Positions 18,487 to 26,857 of a stretch of 64,000 bases of DNA are shown here, piece by piece. The stretch lies in the NCBI RefSeq assembly GCF_014650815.1, contig NZ_BMVR01000021.1:1-64000 (forward strand). The letters are read 5' to 3'. The DNA comes from Streptomyces flavofungini. GTDB lineage: Bacteria; Actinomycetota; Actinomycetes; Streptomycetales; Streptomycetaceae. The position numbers and the translations under genes are program-made. Numbering within the stretch: position 1 is the first letter of the stretch; every line of letters begins with the position of its first letter. A model generated the notes under the pieces. It made no database searches. It saw only the letters and a list, made by a program, of their open reading frames with translations, and was not told the DNA's origin.

Positions 18487-19248
18487 TCAGGTACGCAGGT
18501 GGGAGGCGCCGTTGAGGTCGAGGATCGTCCCCGAGGCCCATGTCGCCTCCGGCGCGGCGAGGTAGCGCACGGCGGCGGCGACCTCCTCGGGGGTGCCGAC
18601 CCGGCCGAAGGGGCTCTCGCCGCGCAGTCCGTCCCCCTGGGAACCGGCCAGTTTGGAGCTCTGGCGTTCGGTGGCGACGAAGCCGGGCGCCACGGCGGTG
18701 ACGCTGATCCCGTGCGGGGCCAGGGCGACGGCCATCGACTGTCCGAACGCATGGAGCGCGGCCTTGCTCGCTCCGTAGGCGGGGTACTCCGGTTCGCCTC
18801 GGAAGGCTCCGCGCGAGCCGATGTTCACCACGTGACCGGCGCTCCCGCGGTCGATCAGGTGCCGGGCCACGGCCCAGGTCAGATCCGCGGCGGCCAGCAG
18901 GTTGACGTCGATCATCTGACGCCACACCGTGCGCCAGGCATCGAGAGAGACCGTGGCGACAGGGTGGTGGGTGGCGGGCGACGGCGCCACGGCGGCGTTG
19001 TTCACCAGGACGTCCACCTGCCCCAGTCCCGCCACCGCCTCGTCCACCACCCGCTCGGCCGATCCCGCCTCACTCAGGTCGCTGCGAATCAGCGCATGGC
19101 CGCTGCCGGGAAGCAGGCGCAGCGTCTCCTCCGCGTCCTCGCGGCGGCTGGCGTACTGCACGGCCACACGATCGCCCGCCGCGGCGAACGCCGCTGCCAC
19201 GGCGCGGCCGATGCCCCGCGAGGCACCGGTCACCAGGACGCCCCTCAC
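18487..19248 (-). CDS. Short-chain dehydrogenase/reductase
   Basis: A 253-residue NAD(P)-dependent oxidoreductase of the classical SDR type. It has the cofactor motif VTGASRGIG at residues 5-13, LVNNAAV, the catalytic serine in VVNIGSRG, and YGASK with the catalytic Tyr and Lys; GTILDLNGA closes the fold. The GTG start overlaps the TGA of the upstream VOC gene by four bases (GTGA), so the two are translationally coupled. With the GntR regulator divergent from the pair, it probably oxidises or reduces an intermediate in a small inducible catabolic route. The substrate is unknown. Confidence 0.92.
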   Translation of the reverse strand: MRGVLVTGASRGIGRAVAAAFAAAGDRVAVQYASRREDAEETLRLLPGSGHALIRSDLSEAGSAERVVDEAVAGLGQVDVLVNNAAVAPSPATHHPVATVSLDAWRTVWRQMIDVNLLAAADLTWAVARHLIDRGSAGHVVNIGSRGAFRGEPEYPAYGASKAALHAFGQSMAVALAPHGISVTAVAPGFVATERQSSKLAGSQGDGLRGESPFGRVGTPEEVAAAVRYLAAPEATWASGTILDLNGASHLRT

Positions 19249-19667
19249 CGCGCGAACACCGCCGACTCGTGGGTGAACGCCTTGAATTCCAGGGCGTTGC
19301 CCGCGTGGTCACGGAGAAACATCGTCCACTGCTCCGCCGGTTCTCCGGCGTAGCGCAGACAGGGCTCGATGTCGAAGGGGACCTCGGCAGCGCGCAGCCG
19401 GTCGGCGAGGTCACAGAATCGGTCATGGGTCAGCAGCAGGCCAAAGTGGGGCACGGGCACCACGTGCCGTTCCACCGAGCTGAGCCCGGCCGGGACCGAC
19501 GGCTGCGCGACCAGGTGTGTCACGAGCTGATGGCCGTCGAAGTCCCAGTCGATCCAGTGGTCGGTCGAACGGCCCTCGGACAGGCCAAGGATCTGCCCGT
19601 AGAAGCCGCGGGCGGCGGCGAGGTCGTCGACGGGAATGGCGAGATGTACGGCAGGACGATCGGGCAC
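19245..19667 (-). CDS. VOC (glyoxalase/dioxygenase fold) family protein
   Basis: A 140-residue vicinal-oxygen-chelate protein. The candidate metal ligands are His8 in AVHLAIPVDD, a second His in VPVPHFGLLL, and Glu near residue 130 in GNALEFKAF. This pattern is seen in glyoxalase- and extradiol-type metalloenzymes as well as in resistance proteins. Translation starts at GTG 19667, preceded by AAGGGA. It is the first gene of a two-gene unit with the SDR and is divergent from the GntR gene; the operator-like repeats at 19803 and 19890 lie between. Confidence 0.88.
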   Translation of the reverse strand: MPDRPAVHLAIPVDDLAAARGFYGQILGLSEGRSTDHWIDWDFDGHQLVTHLVAQPSVPAGLSSVERHVVPVPHFGLLLTHDRFCDLADRLRAAEVPFDIEPCLRYAGEPAEQWTMFLRDHAGNALEFKAFTHESAVFAR

Positions 19668-19802
19668 GGCGGGGATTCCCTTCTCGCGGAGTAGTCACTG
19701 GTTGCGGACTCGGGCATGGCGGGGCCGCACGCCACGGACCAGACGGCCCGGCGCCTCTCCTCACAGCGCCGCAGTCCCTCAAGCGTGGAACGCCGACCAT
19801 CG

Positions 19803-19814
19803 AATGTCAACATT
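19803..19814. promoter_or_regulatory. GntR operator candidate, copy 1
   Basis: AATGTCAACATT is a dyad (AATGT, CA, ACATT). Here a further GACATT half-site follows at 19816-19821, so AATGTC and GACATT also face each other. The same 12-mer recurs at 19890. It lies between the divergent VOC and GntR genes, 135 bases upstream of the VOC start. Confidence 0.7.
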
Positions 19815-19889
19815 CGACATTGAGGCGGGCGAGGTGGGCGCGGACAGGCCGGGGCAGCCCGGCGCGAGGCTTGCCGCAAGCGATCCGCA

Positions 19890-19901
19890 AATGTCAACAT
19901 T
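19890..19901. promoter_or_regulatory. GntR operator candidate, copy 2
   Basis: This is a second exact copy of AATGTCAACATT, 87 bases from the first and ending five bases before the regulator's ATG. Binding here would block transcription or translation initiation of the GntR gene itself, which fits autorepression. Confidence 0.7.
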
Positions 19902-19906
19902 GGGAC

Positions 19907-20590
19907 ATGAGTGCCTCCATGCTGCCCAAGGCCACGCGCCGGGGACTTGCCGACGAAGCAGCCGACCTGGTGCGCGACGCCATCTTCGCGGGCCGCATCG
20001 CTCCGGGTGCGCGGCTGCGGGAGGTCAACCTGGCCGAGGAGCTCGGCGTCAGCCGCGGTTCCGTCCGCGACGGCCTCGCCCAGTTGGAGAAGGAAGGCTT
20101 GGTCCGCAGCGGCTGGCACCGCAGCACCACGGTCATCGACGTCACCCCTCGCGACGTACAAGAGGTCTATGAACTACGCGCCGCACTCGATCGCCTCGCA
20201 GCGACCACCGCGCGGCGGGCGGCCACCGAAGCCGGACTCGACGCGCTGGACGGCCTGATCGCGGGCATGGAGGAAAGGGCCCGCGACGGCGCGAGCGACA
20301 GCGAGCTGGCGGCAGCGGACCTCGCCTTTCACGACCAGATCTACCACCTGGCCGACAACGACCGTCTCACGGCCGCATGGCACACCATCCGGTCCCAGAT
20401 CCGCCTCTTCCACCTCTGCCGCATCGCCGACGCCGCCGCCGACTACCGCGCGCGCGTCGTCGAGGAGCACCGGAAGATCGTCGACCTCCTGCGCGGCGAC
20501 GACGAGCCGGCCCTGGCCCGATACGCCCAGGAGCACGTCGACATCGCGCGCCGTGTGCTCCTGGCCACCATGGAGGAGGCGCCCTCGTAG
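19907..20590 (+). CDS. GntR family transcriptional regulator (FadR/FCD subfamily)
   Basis: A 227-residue regulator. The N-terminal winged helix (about 15-75) has the usual GARLREVNLAEELGVSRGSV recognition segment followed by LEKEGLV. The C-terminal half is an all-helical FCD ligand-binding domain with its metal-binding pattern: Asp/His in DLAFHDQIYHLA and later histidines in VVEEHRKIVDLL and YAQEHV. FCD regulators usually sense organic acids. ATG 19907 is used; a second ATG four codons on is possible. Twin operators lie directly upstream and the VOC/SDR pair diverges, so this protein should repress both directions. Confidence 0.93.
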   Translation: MSASMLPKATRRGLADEAADLVRDAIFAGRIAPGARLREVNLAEELGVSRGSVRDGLAQLEKEGLVRSGWHRSTTVIDVTPRDVQEVYELRAALDRLAATTARRAATEAGLDALDGLIAGMEERARDGASDSELAAADLAFHDQIYHLADNDRLTAAWHTIRSQIRLFHLCRIADAAADYRARVVEEHRKIVDLLRGDDEPALARYAQEHVDIARRVLLATMEEAPS

Positions 20591-20701
20591 CGGGACCCGG
20601 TCGACCACCGGGAGAAGGCCGTCCTGGTCAACGTCCGGGACGAGCCGGTCGCCCAGCTCCGCCCCGACGGCATGGAGCTCTCAGCCGGGCGACGCGAGTG
20701 A
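20591..20701 (+). pseudogene. Possible C-terminal remnant of an unidentified gene
   Basis: A frame without its own start reads DHREKAVLVNVRDEPVA followed by QLRPDGMELSAGRRE and a TGA at 20699-20701. Codon use looks coding, but no upstream start or partner domain exists, because the frame begins within the GntR stop region. I cannot name a family. Confidence 0.25.
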
Positions 20702-20732
20702 ACGAAGTGTCTGTTGTTGCGTGTGCGACAGT

Positions 20733-21497
20733 ATGCCGATGTCGCTGACCTCTGCCCCGCCGGAGCCGATATCAGCCGATCCGGCGCGCACCGTCGCGAG
20801 CACGCTGCTCACCCAGTCCTGGCTCGACCTGTCGTTCCTCCACTGGGCCGTCGATCCCGCGGACGTGGCACCGCTGTTGCCGGCCGGGACGGTGCCGGAC
20901 ACCCATGAAGGGCTTACCTACGTCGGCCTCGTGGCGTTCCGGATGCACCGGGTGGGCTGGTTCAGGGCTCCGGGAATCCCCTACTTCGGCTCCTTCCCGG
21001 AGATCAACGTGCGCCTCTACTCGGTGGACCGGCACGGTCGGCGTGGTGTGGTGTTCCGCTCGCTGGAGGCCGCCCGGCTGCTCCCGGCGGCCATCGGCCG
21101 CGCCGCCTTCCGGCTGCGCTACACCTGGGCGAGGATGACGATCGACCGTGACGGCGACACGATCACCTACTCCAGCAGCCGACGCTGGCCGGGGCCGCGC
21201 GGGTTGCGCTGCCGGCTCATGGTGCGGGTCGGCGAGCGGATCGAGGAACCGACCGCTCTGGAGCACTTCCTGACCGCCCGTTGGGGAATCCACAACGCGC
21301 TCGCCAGCCGGTCGGTGTACCTGCCCAACGCCCACCCGCGCTGGCCGCTGCACCGGGCCGAACTCCTGCGCTGCGAAGACGACTTGGTGTCCGCCGCTGG
21401 GCTACCGGCACCGGGCGGACCACCGATGAGCGTGCTGTACTCCCCCGGCGTGCCGGTCCGCATCGGCCGTCCCGCCCGGTCGGGCACAAGGCCGTGA
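20733..21497 (+). CDS. DUF2071 (YqjF-like) family protein
   Basis: A conserved protein of about 254 residues. TQSWLDLSFLHWAVDPADVAPLLPAG near the start and the PEINVRLYSVD strand are typical of DUF2071, a fold related to acetoacetate decarboxylase with no settled function. The later RSVYLPNAHPRWPLHRAEL segment matches the family C-terminus. ATG 20733 or 20739 is the start; neither has a clear ribosome site. It converges with the secreted protease, with a strong hairpin between them. Confidence 0.85.
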   Translation: MPMSLTSAPPEPISADPARTVASTLLTQSWLDLSFLHWAVDPADVAPLLPAGTVPDTHEGLTYVGLVAFRMHRVGWFRAPGIPYFGSFPEINVRLYSVDRHGRRGVVFRSLEAARLLPAAIGRAAFRLRYTWARMTIDRDGDTITYSSSRRWPGPRGLRCRLMVRVGERIEEPTALEHFLTARWGIHNALASRSVYLPNAHPRWPLHRAELLRCEDDLVSAAGLPAPGGPPMSVLYSPGVPVRIGRPARSGTRP

Positions 21498-21555
21498 CGT
21501 CCTGGTGAAAGTGCGCACCGGTGACGGCGGCTGCGCGGCCGGGCTTGTTGGCCGT

Positions 21556-21584
21556 CTGCTCGCCCGCGGTGTGCAGGCGAGCAG
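21556..21584. terminator. Hairpin terminator between convergent genes
   Basis: CTGCTCGCC and GGCGAGCAG are perfect 9-bp arms separated by 11 bases, midway in the 133-bp gap between two convergent genes. No U-tract is present, as is common in high-GC actinobacteria. Confidence 0.65.
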
Positions 21585-21630
21585 CTCCGACTCGACGGCG
21601 CCGGCTGTCGTATCCGGTTTCGTCCCTGGG

Positions 21631-22365
21631 CTATCGCCGGGTGACGGAACGGATCCAGGCGCGCTGCTTGGAGATCTTTCCGGCTTGGGCGACCTGCTCC
21701 CGGTCAGAGCCGTTGAACACGCCGAGGAGGGTTTCGGTGCCGCGTGGGCCGATGCTCATCACCGGGCCCCCGGAGTCGCCACCCGCAGGAATCCCGGACA
21801 CCTTCTTCATGCAGAAGTCCGGGCCGCCCGCCGTGACATAGCCCTTGCACCGGGGAGTTTCCGCCGACACGACCCGCAGGGTCGACTGCTTGAGCACGCG
21901 GGACTGGCAGGCGCTCTCGTCCCCGGCACAGGTGGCGCCCCACCCGTACTGCCGTACGGTCTGGCCGAGGCGAACCGGGGCCGTGGCCAGGCGCGCCGGG
22001 CGGACGTCCATGCGTCCCACCTTGATGAGCATCATGTCGGCGTGCGCGCTGCCCACGCGCTTGCCGGGCACCGGGCGGACCTTGGTGCCCTTGCGCACGT
22101 CGAGGTCGCCGACCCGGAACGAGATCCGCTTGTCGGCGACCGGCCGCGCCTGCTCGTAGAAGCAGTGCGAGGCGGTGAGGATCCATCGGGTGGTGATCGC
22201 CGTTCCGGTGCACGCGGGCTTGCCGTCGACGAACATGCGCACCGCCCACGGACCATAGGCGCTCTTCGACCCACCGATGACAGCAGCGGCCGGCGCACTC
22301 GACATCACCGAGCCCGACACCGACAGCAGGGCGGCCAACAGCAGCACCCGGACTCGACGCACCAT
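21631..22365 (-). CDS. Secreted trypsin-like serine protease
   Basis: A 244-residue chymotrypsin-fold protease with a Sec signal peptide (MVRRVRVLLLAALLSVSGSV, cleavage after the APAAA stretch). The mature chain begins VIGG, as in trypsins. The catalytic triad is His in LTASHC, Asp in HADMMLIKV, and Ser in GGDSGGPV. Four or more cysteines suggest disulfides. AGGAG lies eight bases before ATG 22365. Streptomyces secrete many such enzymes; the target is unknown. It stands alone on its strand. Confidence 0.93.
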   Translation of the reverse strand: MVRRVRVLLLAALLSVSGSVMSSAPAAAVIGGSKSAYGPWAVRMFVDGKPACTGTAITTRWILTASHCFYEQARPVADKRISFRVGDLDVRKGTKVRPVPGKRVGSAHADMMLIKVGRMDVRPARLATAPVRLGQTVRQYGWGATCAGDESACQSRVLKQSTLRVVSAETPRCKGYVTAGGPDFCMKKVSGIPAGGDSGGPVMSIGPRGTETLLGVFNGSDREQVAQAGKISKQRAWIRSVTRR

Positions 22366-22533
22366 GCGGAACAGCTCCTCTCATCGGGGGCCACGCGCCC
22401 TCCAGGTCATGAGATACCTGGCCGGGCAAGAAGGTTCCGTCGGAAGGCGACGGGTTATGAGGTCATGGACCTGCGGGGAGTACCTGGCGCCGTAGCGGCA
22501 TCACAAACCCCCTCAAGTCACCCCATCCACCAC

Positions 22534-23775
22534 CTATCCCCAGGGCGCGGCGACATCGGCGTTCTTGGCTCGCATGTCCTTGCTGTCGAGCAGCTTCCTG
22601 CACACCGCCTTCCCCAGGCCGGGCGCGCGCATCAGGCGACTGATCCCCGCGCGCACGATCAGCTCCTTGCGGTCGAGCGGGGTGAACATCCGCCGCCCGG
22701 AGACCAGCGCGCTCTCCTGCTGGGTGCGGATGAAGGGCCGCATGCGCGCCTCCCAGGCCCGCAGTGCGCCGGGCACATCACCGTCGTGGCGCTGGAGCAT
22801 GGTGCCCAGGAGTTCCCCACCGGCCAGACCGCTGGAGACCCCCATGCCCGAGTACAGCGTCATGCACCAGGCGGCGTCGCCGACGAGAACGACCCGGCCG
22901 CGGTGCCAGTGGGGCATGCGCACCTGCTGCACCGAGTCGAACAGGGCGTCCGGAGCCCGCTCGTAGCGGTCCAGGAGGCATTCCAGGAGCGGGCCGGTCG
23001 GCTCGGGGCCGAACGCGGCGCGGACGGACTGGATCGGTGGACGGCGGAACTCCGCGTCCACGTCATGGGTGCGGTACGAGAACAGCAGGCTCGGCGCCCG
23101 GTCGGCGAAGGGGAAGGCCCAGGCCGAGCGGCCCGGTTCGGCCAGGACGAGACCCTCGGACAGGGCGAATCCGTCGACCGGCCCGTCCAGGAGGGTGGCG
23201 CCGATCATGTAGTTCATCGGGTGCAGATACCGCCGGGGGCCGAAGGCCAGGCCTCGCACCGTGGAGCGCATGCCGTCCGCGCCCACGACCAGGGCGAAGC
23301 GTTCGTCGACGGTGGTGTCGGCCGCCGTGTCGTGCAGGGCGACCCGTACGCCGGACCCGTCCTGGTCGATGCGGGTGGGCACGGTGGCGTAGCGGATCTC
23401 CACGTCGTCCGGCAGCGCCGTGAAGAGGCCGTGTTCCACGTCGCCGCGCAGCAGCGGGCGGGGGCCTCCCGCCAGGGCTCCCAGGTTCACTCTGGGACGG
23501 CGGTTGCCGCTGCGGTCGACGTCGTACAGAGTGATCCGCGGGCCGCCCCGGTCACCGATCCGCTCCAGCACGCCGAGCCGTCGCGCCGAGGCGACTCCGG
23601 AGCCGAACAGGGCGATGTAGTACCCGCCCGAGCGCCGGGCGGGAGCCCGCTCGACCAGCACCGGATCCCAGCCGATCTGCCGCAGCCGTACGGCGGTGGC
23701 GATGCCGGCGATCCCGAGCCCGACCACGAGTGCCCGGCCCCCTTCGCGTGGGTGCGGCAGGCGTGCTGGCGGCAT
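22534..23775 (-). CDS. FAD-dependent monooxygenase (PHBH fold)
   Basis: A 413-residue aromatic-hydroxylase-type flavoprotein. The N-terminal dinucleotide motif is VVGLGIAGIATAVRLR, the DG motif is GADGMRSTVR, and the second FAD motif is VLVGDAAWCMTLYSGMG. It should hydroxylate or epoxidise a small, often phenolic, substrate using NAD(P)H and oxygen. Similar enzymes tailor antibiotics or inactivate them (TetX type). The start is ATG 23775 behind AAAGGGA. It stands next to a fragment of another FAD enzyme, and there is no sign that the two belong together. Confidence 0.9.
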   Translation of the reverse strand: MPPARLPHPREGGRALVVGLGIAGIATAVRLRQIGWDPVLVERAPARRSGGYYIALFGSGVASARRLGVLERIGDRGGPRITLYDVDRSGNRRPRVNLGALAGGPRPLLRGDVEHGLFTALPDDVEIRYATVPTRIDQDGSGVRVALHDTAADTTVDERFALVVGADGMRSTVRGLAFGPRRYLHPMNYMIGATLLDGPVDGFALSEGLVLAEPGRSAWAFPFADRAPSLLFSYRTHDVDAEFRRPPIQSVRAAFGPEPTGPLLECLLDRYERAPDALFDSVQQVRMPHWHRGRVVLVGDAAWCMTLYSGMGVSSGLAGGELLGTMLQRHDGDVPGALRAWEARMRPFIRTQQESALVSGRRMFTPLDRKELIVRAGISRLMRAPGLGKAVCRKLLDSKDMRAKNADVAAPWG

Positions 23776-23857
23776 GACGGTCCCTTTCCTGGTTCACGTT
23801 CCTGGTTCACGGGCTTGAGCGGACATCCGTGCCGCGTCACATCGGCGTGCTGGAGCG

Positions 23858-24139
23858 TCACTTGGGCCCGCGCAACCAGGGGACGGTGGCGGTACGGGAG
23901 CCGTACTCGGCTCCCAAGGTCGCGCCTTCCTCGACGACGACCGCCGGACGGCCCGCGAGGTACTGCCGTCGCGCGCTGTCGGAGCAGGCGGCCGCGAGCC
24001 GGTTCCCCACCAGCCGCACGCCCAGGTCGGGCCGCCCGTCGGCGATCTCAGCGGCCGTCTCCGCCCCCGGCACCTTCTTGGCCACCCGGTTCGCCGCCGG
24101 CGTCCCCGCGTACCCGGCCCCTGCCACGACCATCTTCAT
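23858..24139 (-). pseudogene. Truncated FAD/NAD(P)-oxidoreductase remnant
   Basis: Only the N-terminal dinucleotide-binding segment remains recognisable: MKMVVAGAGYAGTPAANRVA at the start, matching NDH-2-like disulfide-oxidoreductase-family proteins, followed by unrelated-looking sequence to a stop after 93 codons; the normal length is about 370-400. The start is intact, with a textbook AGGAGG seven bases before ATG 24139, which shows that a functional gene once began here. I infer an internal deletion. An expressed small protein cannot be excluded. Confidence 0.6.
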
Positions 24140-24252
24140 GAGCACCTCCTGCATCGAACGCGGCCGCTACGGCCTGCTGGCCGCGGCCTCATGCAGTACG
24201 ACGACGCACCCCCACGATTCGTGAGGCGGCACCCCTGTCACAGCCGCCCCGG

Positions 24253-24385
24253 GTGCGCCACCCGGGGCCGCACGTCAGTTTCCGGTTGGCGGCGTACGCC
24301 GTGTGTGTCGAGGAGGGGCGGGTGCTGCTCGCCCGTCACGTACCGCCGGAGGGCGGGAGCACCTGGACTCTGCCGACGACCTCGG
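24253..24385 (+). pseudogene. Truncated NUDIX hydrolase remnant
   Basis: The frame encodes the first strand of a NUDIX domain (VSFRLAAYAVCVEEGRVLLA, then PPEGGSTWTLP) and breaks off exactly where the NUDIX box GGxxExGE should follow. After that the sequence matches the C-terminus of a pirin read from the other strand. The catalytic helix is gone, so the product cannot be active. Confidence 0.6.
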
Positions 24386-24455
24386 AGCGGATCCCCGTCG
24401 TAGTCCTTCACCTCACCGAAGCAGGCACCGGTCAGCCAGTCCTGGCGGGCTCCCG
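24381..24455 (-). pseudogene. Pirin C-terminal fragment
   Basis: Read on the minus strand this stretch encodes RQDWLTGACFGEVKDYDGDP. It corresponds residue for residue to RADWMTGSRFGEVKGYDGAP near the end of the intact pirin gene at 47082-48047. It overlaps the 3' end of the SulP gene in another frame and abuts the NUDIX remnant, marking a recombination junction. Confidence 0.6.
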
Positions 24456-25994
24456 CTCGGGTCGGGATGGGCCGCCGTCGGCGGACGGTGCCGGAGCGTC
24501 GGTCGTGGTCGTGGTCGTGTCGTGACGTTCGGCCCACGCCGAGAGGGCCATCCCGCACGCGTGGTCCAGATGCCGCAGGCCCGTCAGGTCGAGGCGCGTC
24601 CCGCGGTCTCGCGGCAGCGCCTCCAACTGGTCGAGGATCTTGGGCAGCCGCAGGAACGTGGCATTGCCGACCACCCGGACATGGATCGTGCCGGTGCCGT
24701 CGAGGCCCTCGATCTCCAGGTGCACATGGGAGGTGTCCCACGCCGTCTTGGCCACGGCGAGTGCCAGGCCGATGAGGACGCCCTCGAACATGTTGGTCAC
24801 CACGATCGTGAGCGCGGTCACGGCGAGGACCAGCGCCTCACCGCGGTGCTCGCGCCACAGCGGCCCGAACTCCTTGACCGGCATGAGCTTCCAGCCCGCG
24901 TGTACGAGCACTCCGGCGAGCGCCGCCACCGGTATGACGCCGAGCGCTGCCGGGAACGCCGCGGCGAACGCGAGCAGCCACACCCCGTGCAGCACCCGCG
25001 ACGCCTTGGTCCTGGCCCCGGCCTGCACATTGGCGGCGCTGCGCACGATCACGGCGGTCATCGGCAGCGCGCCGAGCACCCCGCACACCGTGTTGCCCGC
25101 GCCCTGCGCCATCAGCTCCTTGTCGTAGTCGGTGCGCGGACCGTCGTGCAGGCGGTCCACGGCCGCCGCGCTGAACAGCGACTCCGCCGACGCGATGAGC
25201 GTGAAGGCGAGGACGGTGCCGAGCGCGCCGAGCAGCGCGCCGCCCTCCACCAGCGCCGAGAACGCGTCGCCGCCCGGTGGCTGCACCGCATCCGCCAAGC
25301 CCCGCACCTCGACCTTGGCCACCGGCAGGTCGAGGGCGAAGACGGCAAGCGTGGCCAGGGCGACCGCCGCGAGCGGCGCCGGAAGCACCTGGGCGGCCTT
25401 CCGCCACTTCGGCCACAGCACCAGGACGGCGATGGTGCCGGTGCCGACGGCGAACGCGGCCAGGGCGTCGCCCGAACCGGCGGTGTCGGCCGCGAGCCGG
25501 GGCAGCTCGGCCAGCTTGCCGAGGCCGGACGCGGGCGCTTCGGCGTCCACGAGCGTGTACAGCTGCCCGGCGATCAGGACCAGGCCGATGCCCGCGAGCA
25601 TGCCGTGCACCACCGCGACCGAGATCGCCCGGAACCAGCGGCCCAACTTCAGGGCACCCATCGCCATTTGGAGGAGCCCGGCGACCAGCACCAGGGCGCC
25701 GAGTGCCGTGAGGCCGTACTCCTGCACGGCCTCGTACACGAGGACGGTCAATCCGGCTGCGGGACCGCTGACTTGGAGGCTGCTGCCGGGCAGCAGGCCG
25801 GTCAGGAGACCGCCGACGATGCCGGTGACCAGGCCGAGCTCGGCCGGTACACCGGATGCCACGGCCACCCCCACGCACAGGGGGACGGCGACGAGGAAGA
25901 CCACGATCGACGCGGTGAAGTCCGCGCGCCAGGTGGACAGGTCACGTACTGAGGGCCTTTTCATGGTTGGTACGTCAGCTTTCGCAGAGTTCAC
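24432..25994 (-). CDS. SulP (SLC26-like) anion transporter with STAS domain
   Basis: A membrane transporter of about 510-520 residues, probably for bicarbonate or sulfate. It starts with DFTASIVVFLVAVPLCVGVA, the conserved SulP transmembrane 1, then VSGPAAGLTVLV, and has around ten hydrophobic segments in total. A cytoplasmic STAS domain follows (about 420-500, NATFLRLPKILDQLE and LDLTGLRHLDHACG). The start may be GTG 25994 or ATG 25964; neither has a good ribosome site. The last residues run into a pirin remnant, so the C-terminal tail may not be original. A carbonic anhydrase gene lies 48 bases upstream on the same strand, which points to inorganic carbon as the substrate. Confidence 0.92.
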   Translation of the reverse strand: MNSAKADVPTMKRPSVRDLSTWRADFTASIVVFLVAVPLCVGVAVASGVPAELGLVTGIVGGLLTGLLPGSSLQVSGPAAGLTVLVYEAVQEYGLTALGALVLVAGLLQMAMGALKLGRWFRAISVAVVHGMLAGIGLVLIAGQLYTLVDAEAPASGLGKLAELPRLAADTAGSGDALAAFAVGTGTIAVLVLWPKWRKAAQVLPAPLAAVALATLAVFALDLPVAKVEVRGLADAVQPPGGDAFSALVEGGALLGALGTVLAFTLIASAESLFSAAAVDRLHDGPRTDYDKELMAQGAGNTVCGVLGALPMTAVIVRSAANVQAGARTKASRVLHGVWLLAFAAAFPAALGVIPVAALAGVLVHAGWKLMPVKEFGPLWREHRGEALVLAVTALTIVVTNMFEGVLIGLALAVAKTAWDTSHVHLEIEGLDGTGTIHVRVVGNATFLRLPKILDQLEALPRDRGTRLDLTGLRHLDHACGMALSAWAERHDTTTTTTDAPAPSADGGPSRPEREPARTG

Positions 25995-26042
25995 GGAAGG
26001 GCTTTCGCAGAGGGCTTCACAGCTTTGGCACTGCCAGAACTG

Positions 26043-26645
26043 TCAGAGGGGAAGGAACAGGTCGGTCTCCGGGTGGTGTGCCGCGACCAGGCCGGTGTGG
26101 ACCTCGTAGTACCAGCCGTGCAGGCGCACCTCGCCGGCCTCCAGGCGCTCGCGGACACAGGGGTGACCACGCAGACGCGCCAGCTGCTCGCGCACATGGC
26201 GCTGAACGGCGGCGCCGAACGTGGGCCCGTCGTCGGCGGGCAGCTCGCTGGACAGCTGGCGGTCCAGCCAGTCGCGTACGGCGGGCAGCTCGGCGAGGTC
26301 CTCGCCGCGCGCCTTCGCGCCGACCGCGCCACAGTGCGAGTGGCCGCAGACCACGATGTCGGCGACGCCCAGCACGCGCATCGCGTATTCGATGGTGGCG
26401 GCCTCCGAGCCGGCGGGCCGGTCAGCTTCGTAAGAGGGCACGGCGTTGCCCGCGGTGCGCAGCTCGAAGAGGTCACCCGGGCGGGCGCCGGTGATCAGGG
26501 ACGGCACGACCCGGGAGTCGGAGCAGGTGATGAACAGGGCGAGCGGCGACTGTCCGGCCGCCAGGCGCCCGAACGTCTCCTGGTCCTCGCGCCGTTCGGC
26601 GATGCGGGCGGTCAGCCCGCGGGCATGCGTGATGAAGGTCTCCAT
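26043..26645 (-). CDS. Beta-class carbonic anhydrase
   Basis: A 200-residue zinc enzyme interconverting CO2 and bicarbonate. The zinc ligands and the Asp-Arg dyad are in FITCSDSRVV and VVCGHSHCGAV (Cys, Asp/Arg, His, Cys). ATG 26645 is set by AGGAGG ten bases upstream; the open frame extends 62 codons further, but that part is not family-like. It is the first gene of a likely two-gene operon with the SulP transporter, a pairing also known as gene fusions in other bacteria and read as a bicarbonate supply system. Confidence 0.95.
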   Translation of the reverse strand: METFITHARGLTARIAERREDQETFGRLAAGQSPLALFITCSDSRVVPSLITGARPGDLFELRTAGNAVPSYEADRPAGSEAATIEYAMRVLGVADIVVCGHSHCGAVGAKARGEDLAELPAVRDWLDRQLSSELPADDGPTFGAAVQRHVREQLARLRGHPCVRERLEAGEVRLHGWYYEVHTGLVAAHHPETDLFLPL

Positions 26646-26707
26646 GGCGAAGACGCCTCCTGGGTTGTCGATGTGGGGGGTCCGGTCAGCGATCGAATGT
26701 CGATGGT

Positions 26708-26726
26708 GTGTTGGCGTCACCAACAC
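26708..26726. promoter_or_regulatory. Perfect 7-bp dyad upstream of carbonic anhydrase
   Basis: GTGTTGG, five bases, CCAACAC lies 63 bases before the carbonic anhydrase start, a suitable place for an operator in or near its promoter. No adjacent regulator gene exists. Confidence 0.45.
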
Positions 26727-26857
26727 CGCTGTTCCCAGGTGGTGTTCATGCTCTCGGCGCGGGCGCGCACTCGCAGAGGTGAGGGTTCCCTCCCGGGCGG
26801 CCGGCCTTGATCGTTCCGGTGCGGAGCACACTGCCTGATCGTTCCTGAAGCTTTCCT

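Noticed and set aside
24432..25964. Shorter SulP start at ATG 25964
   Set aside because: Not rejected on strong grounds. Neither this ATG nor GTG 25994 has a good ribosome site; the longer form was kept and the alternative noted.
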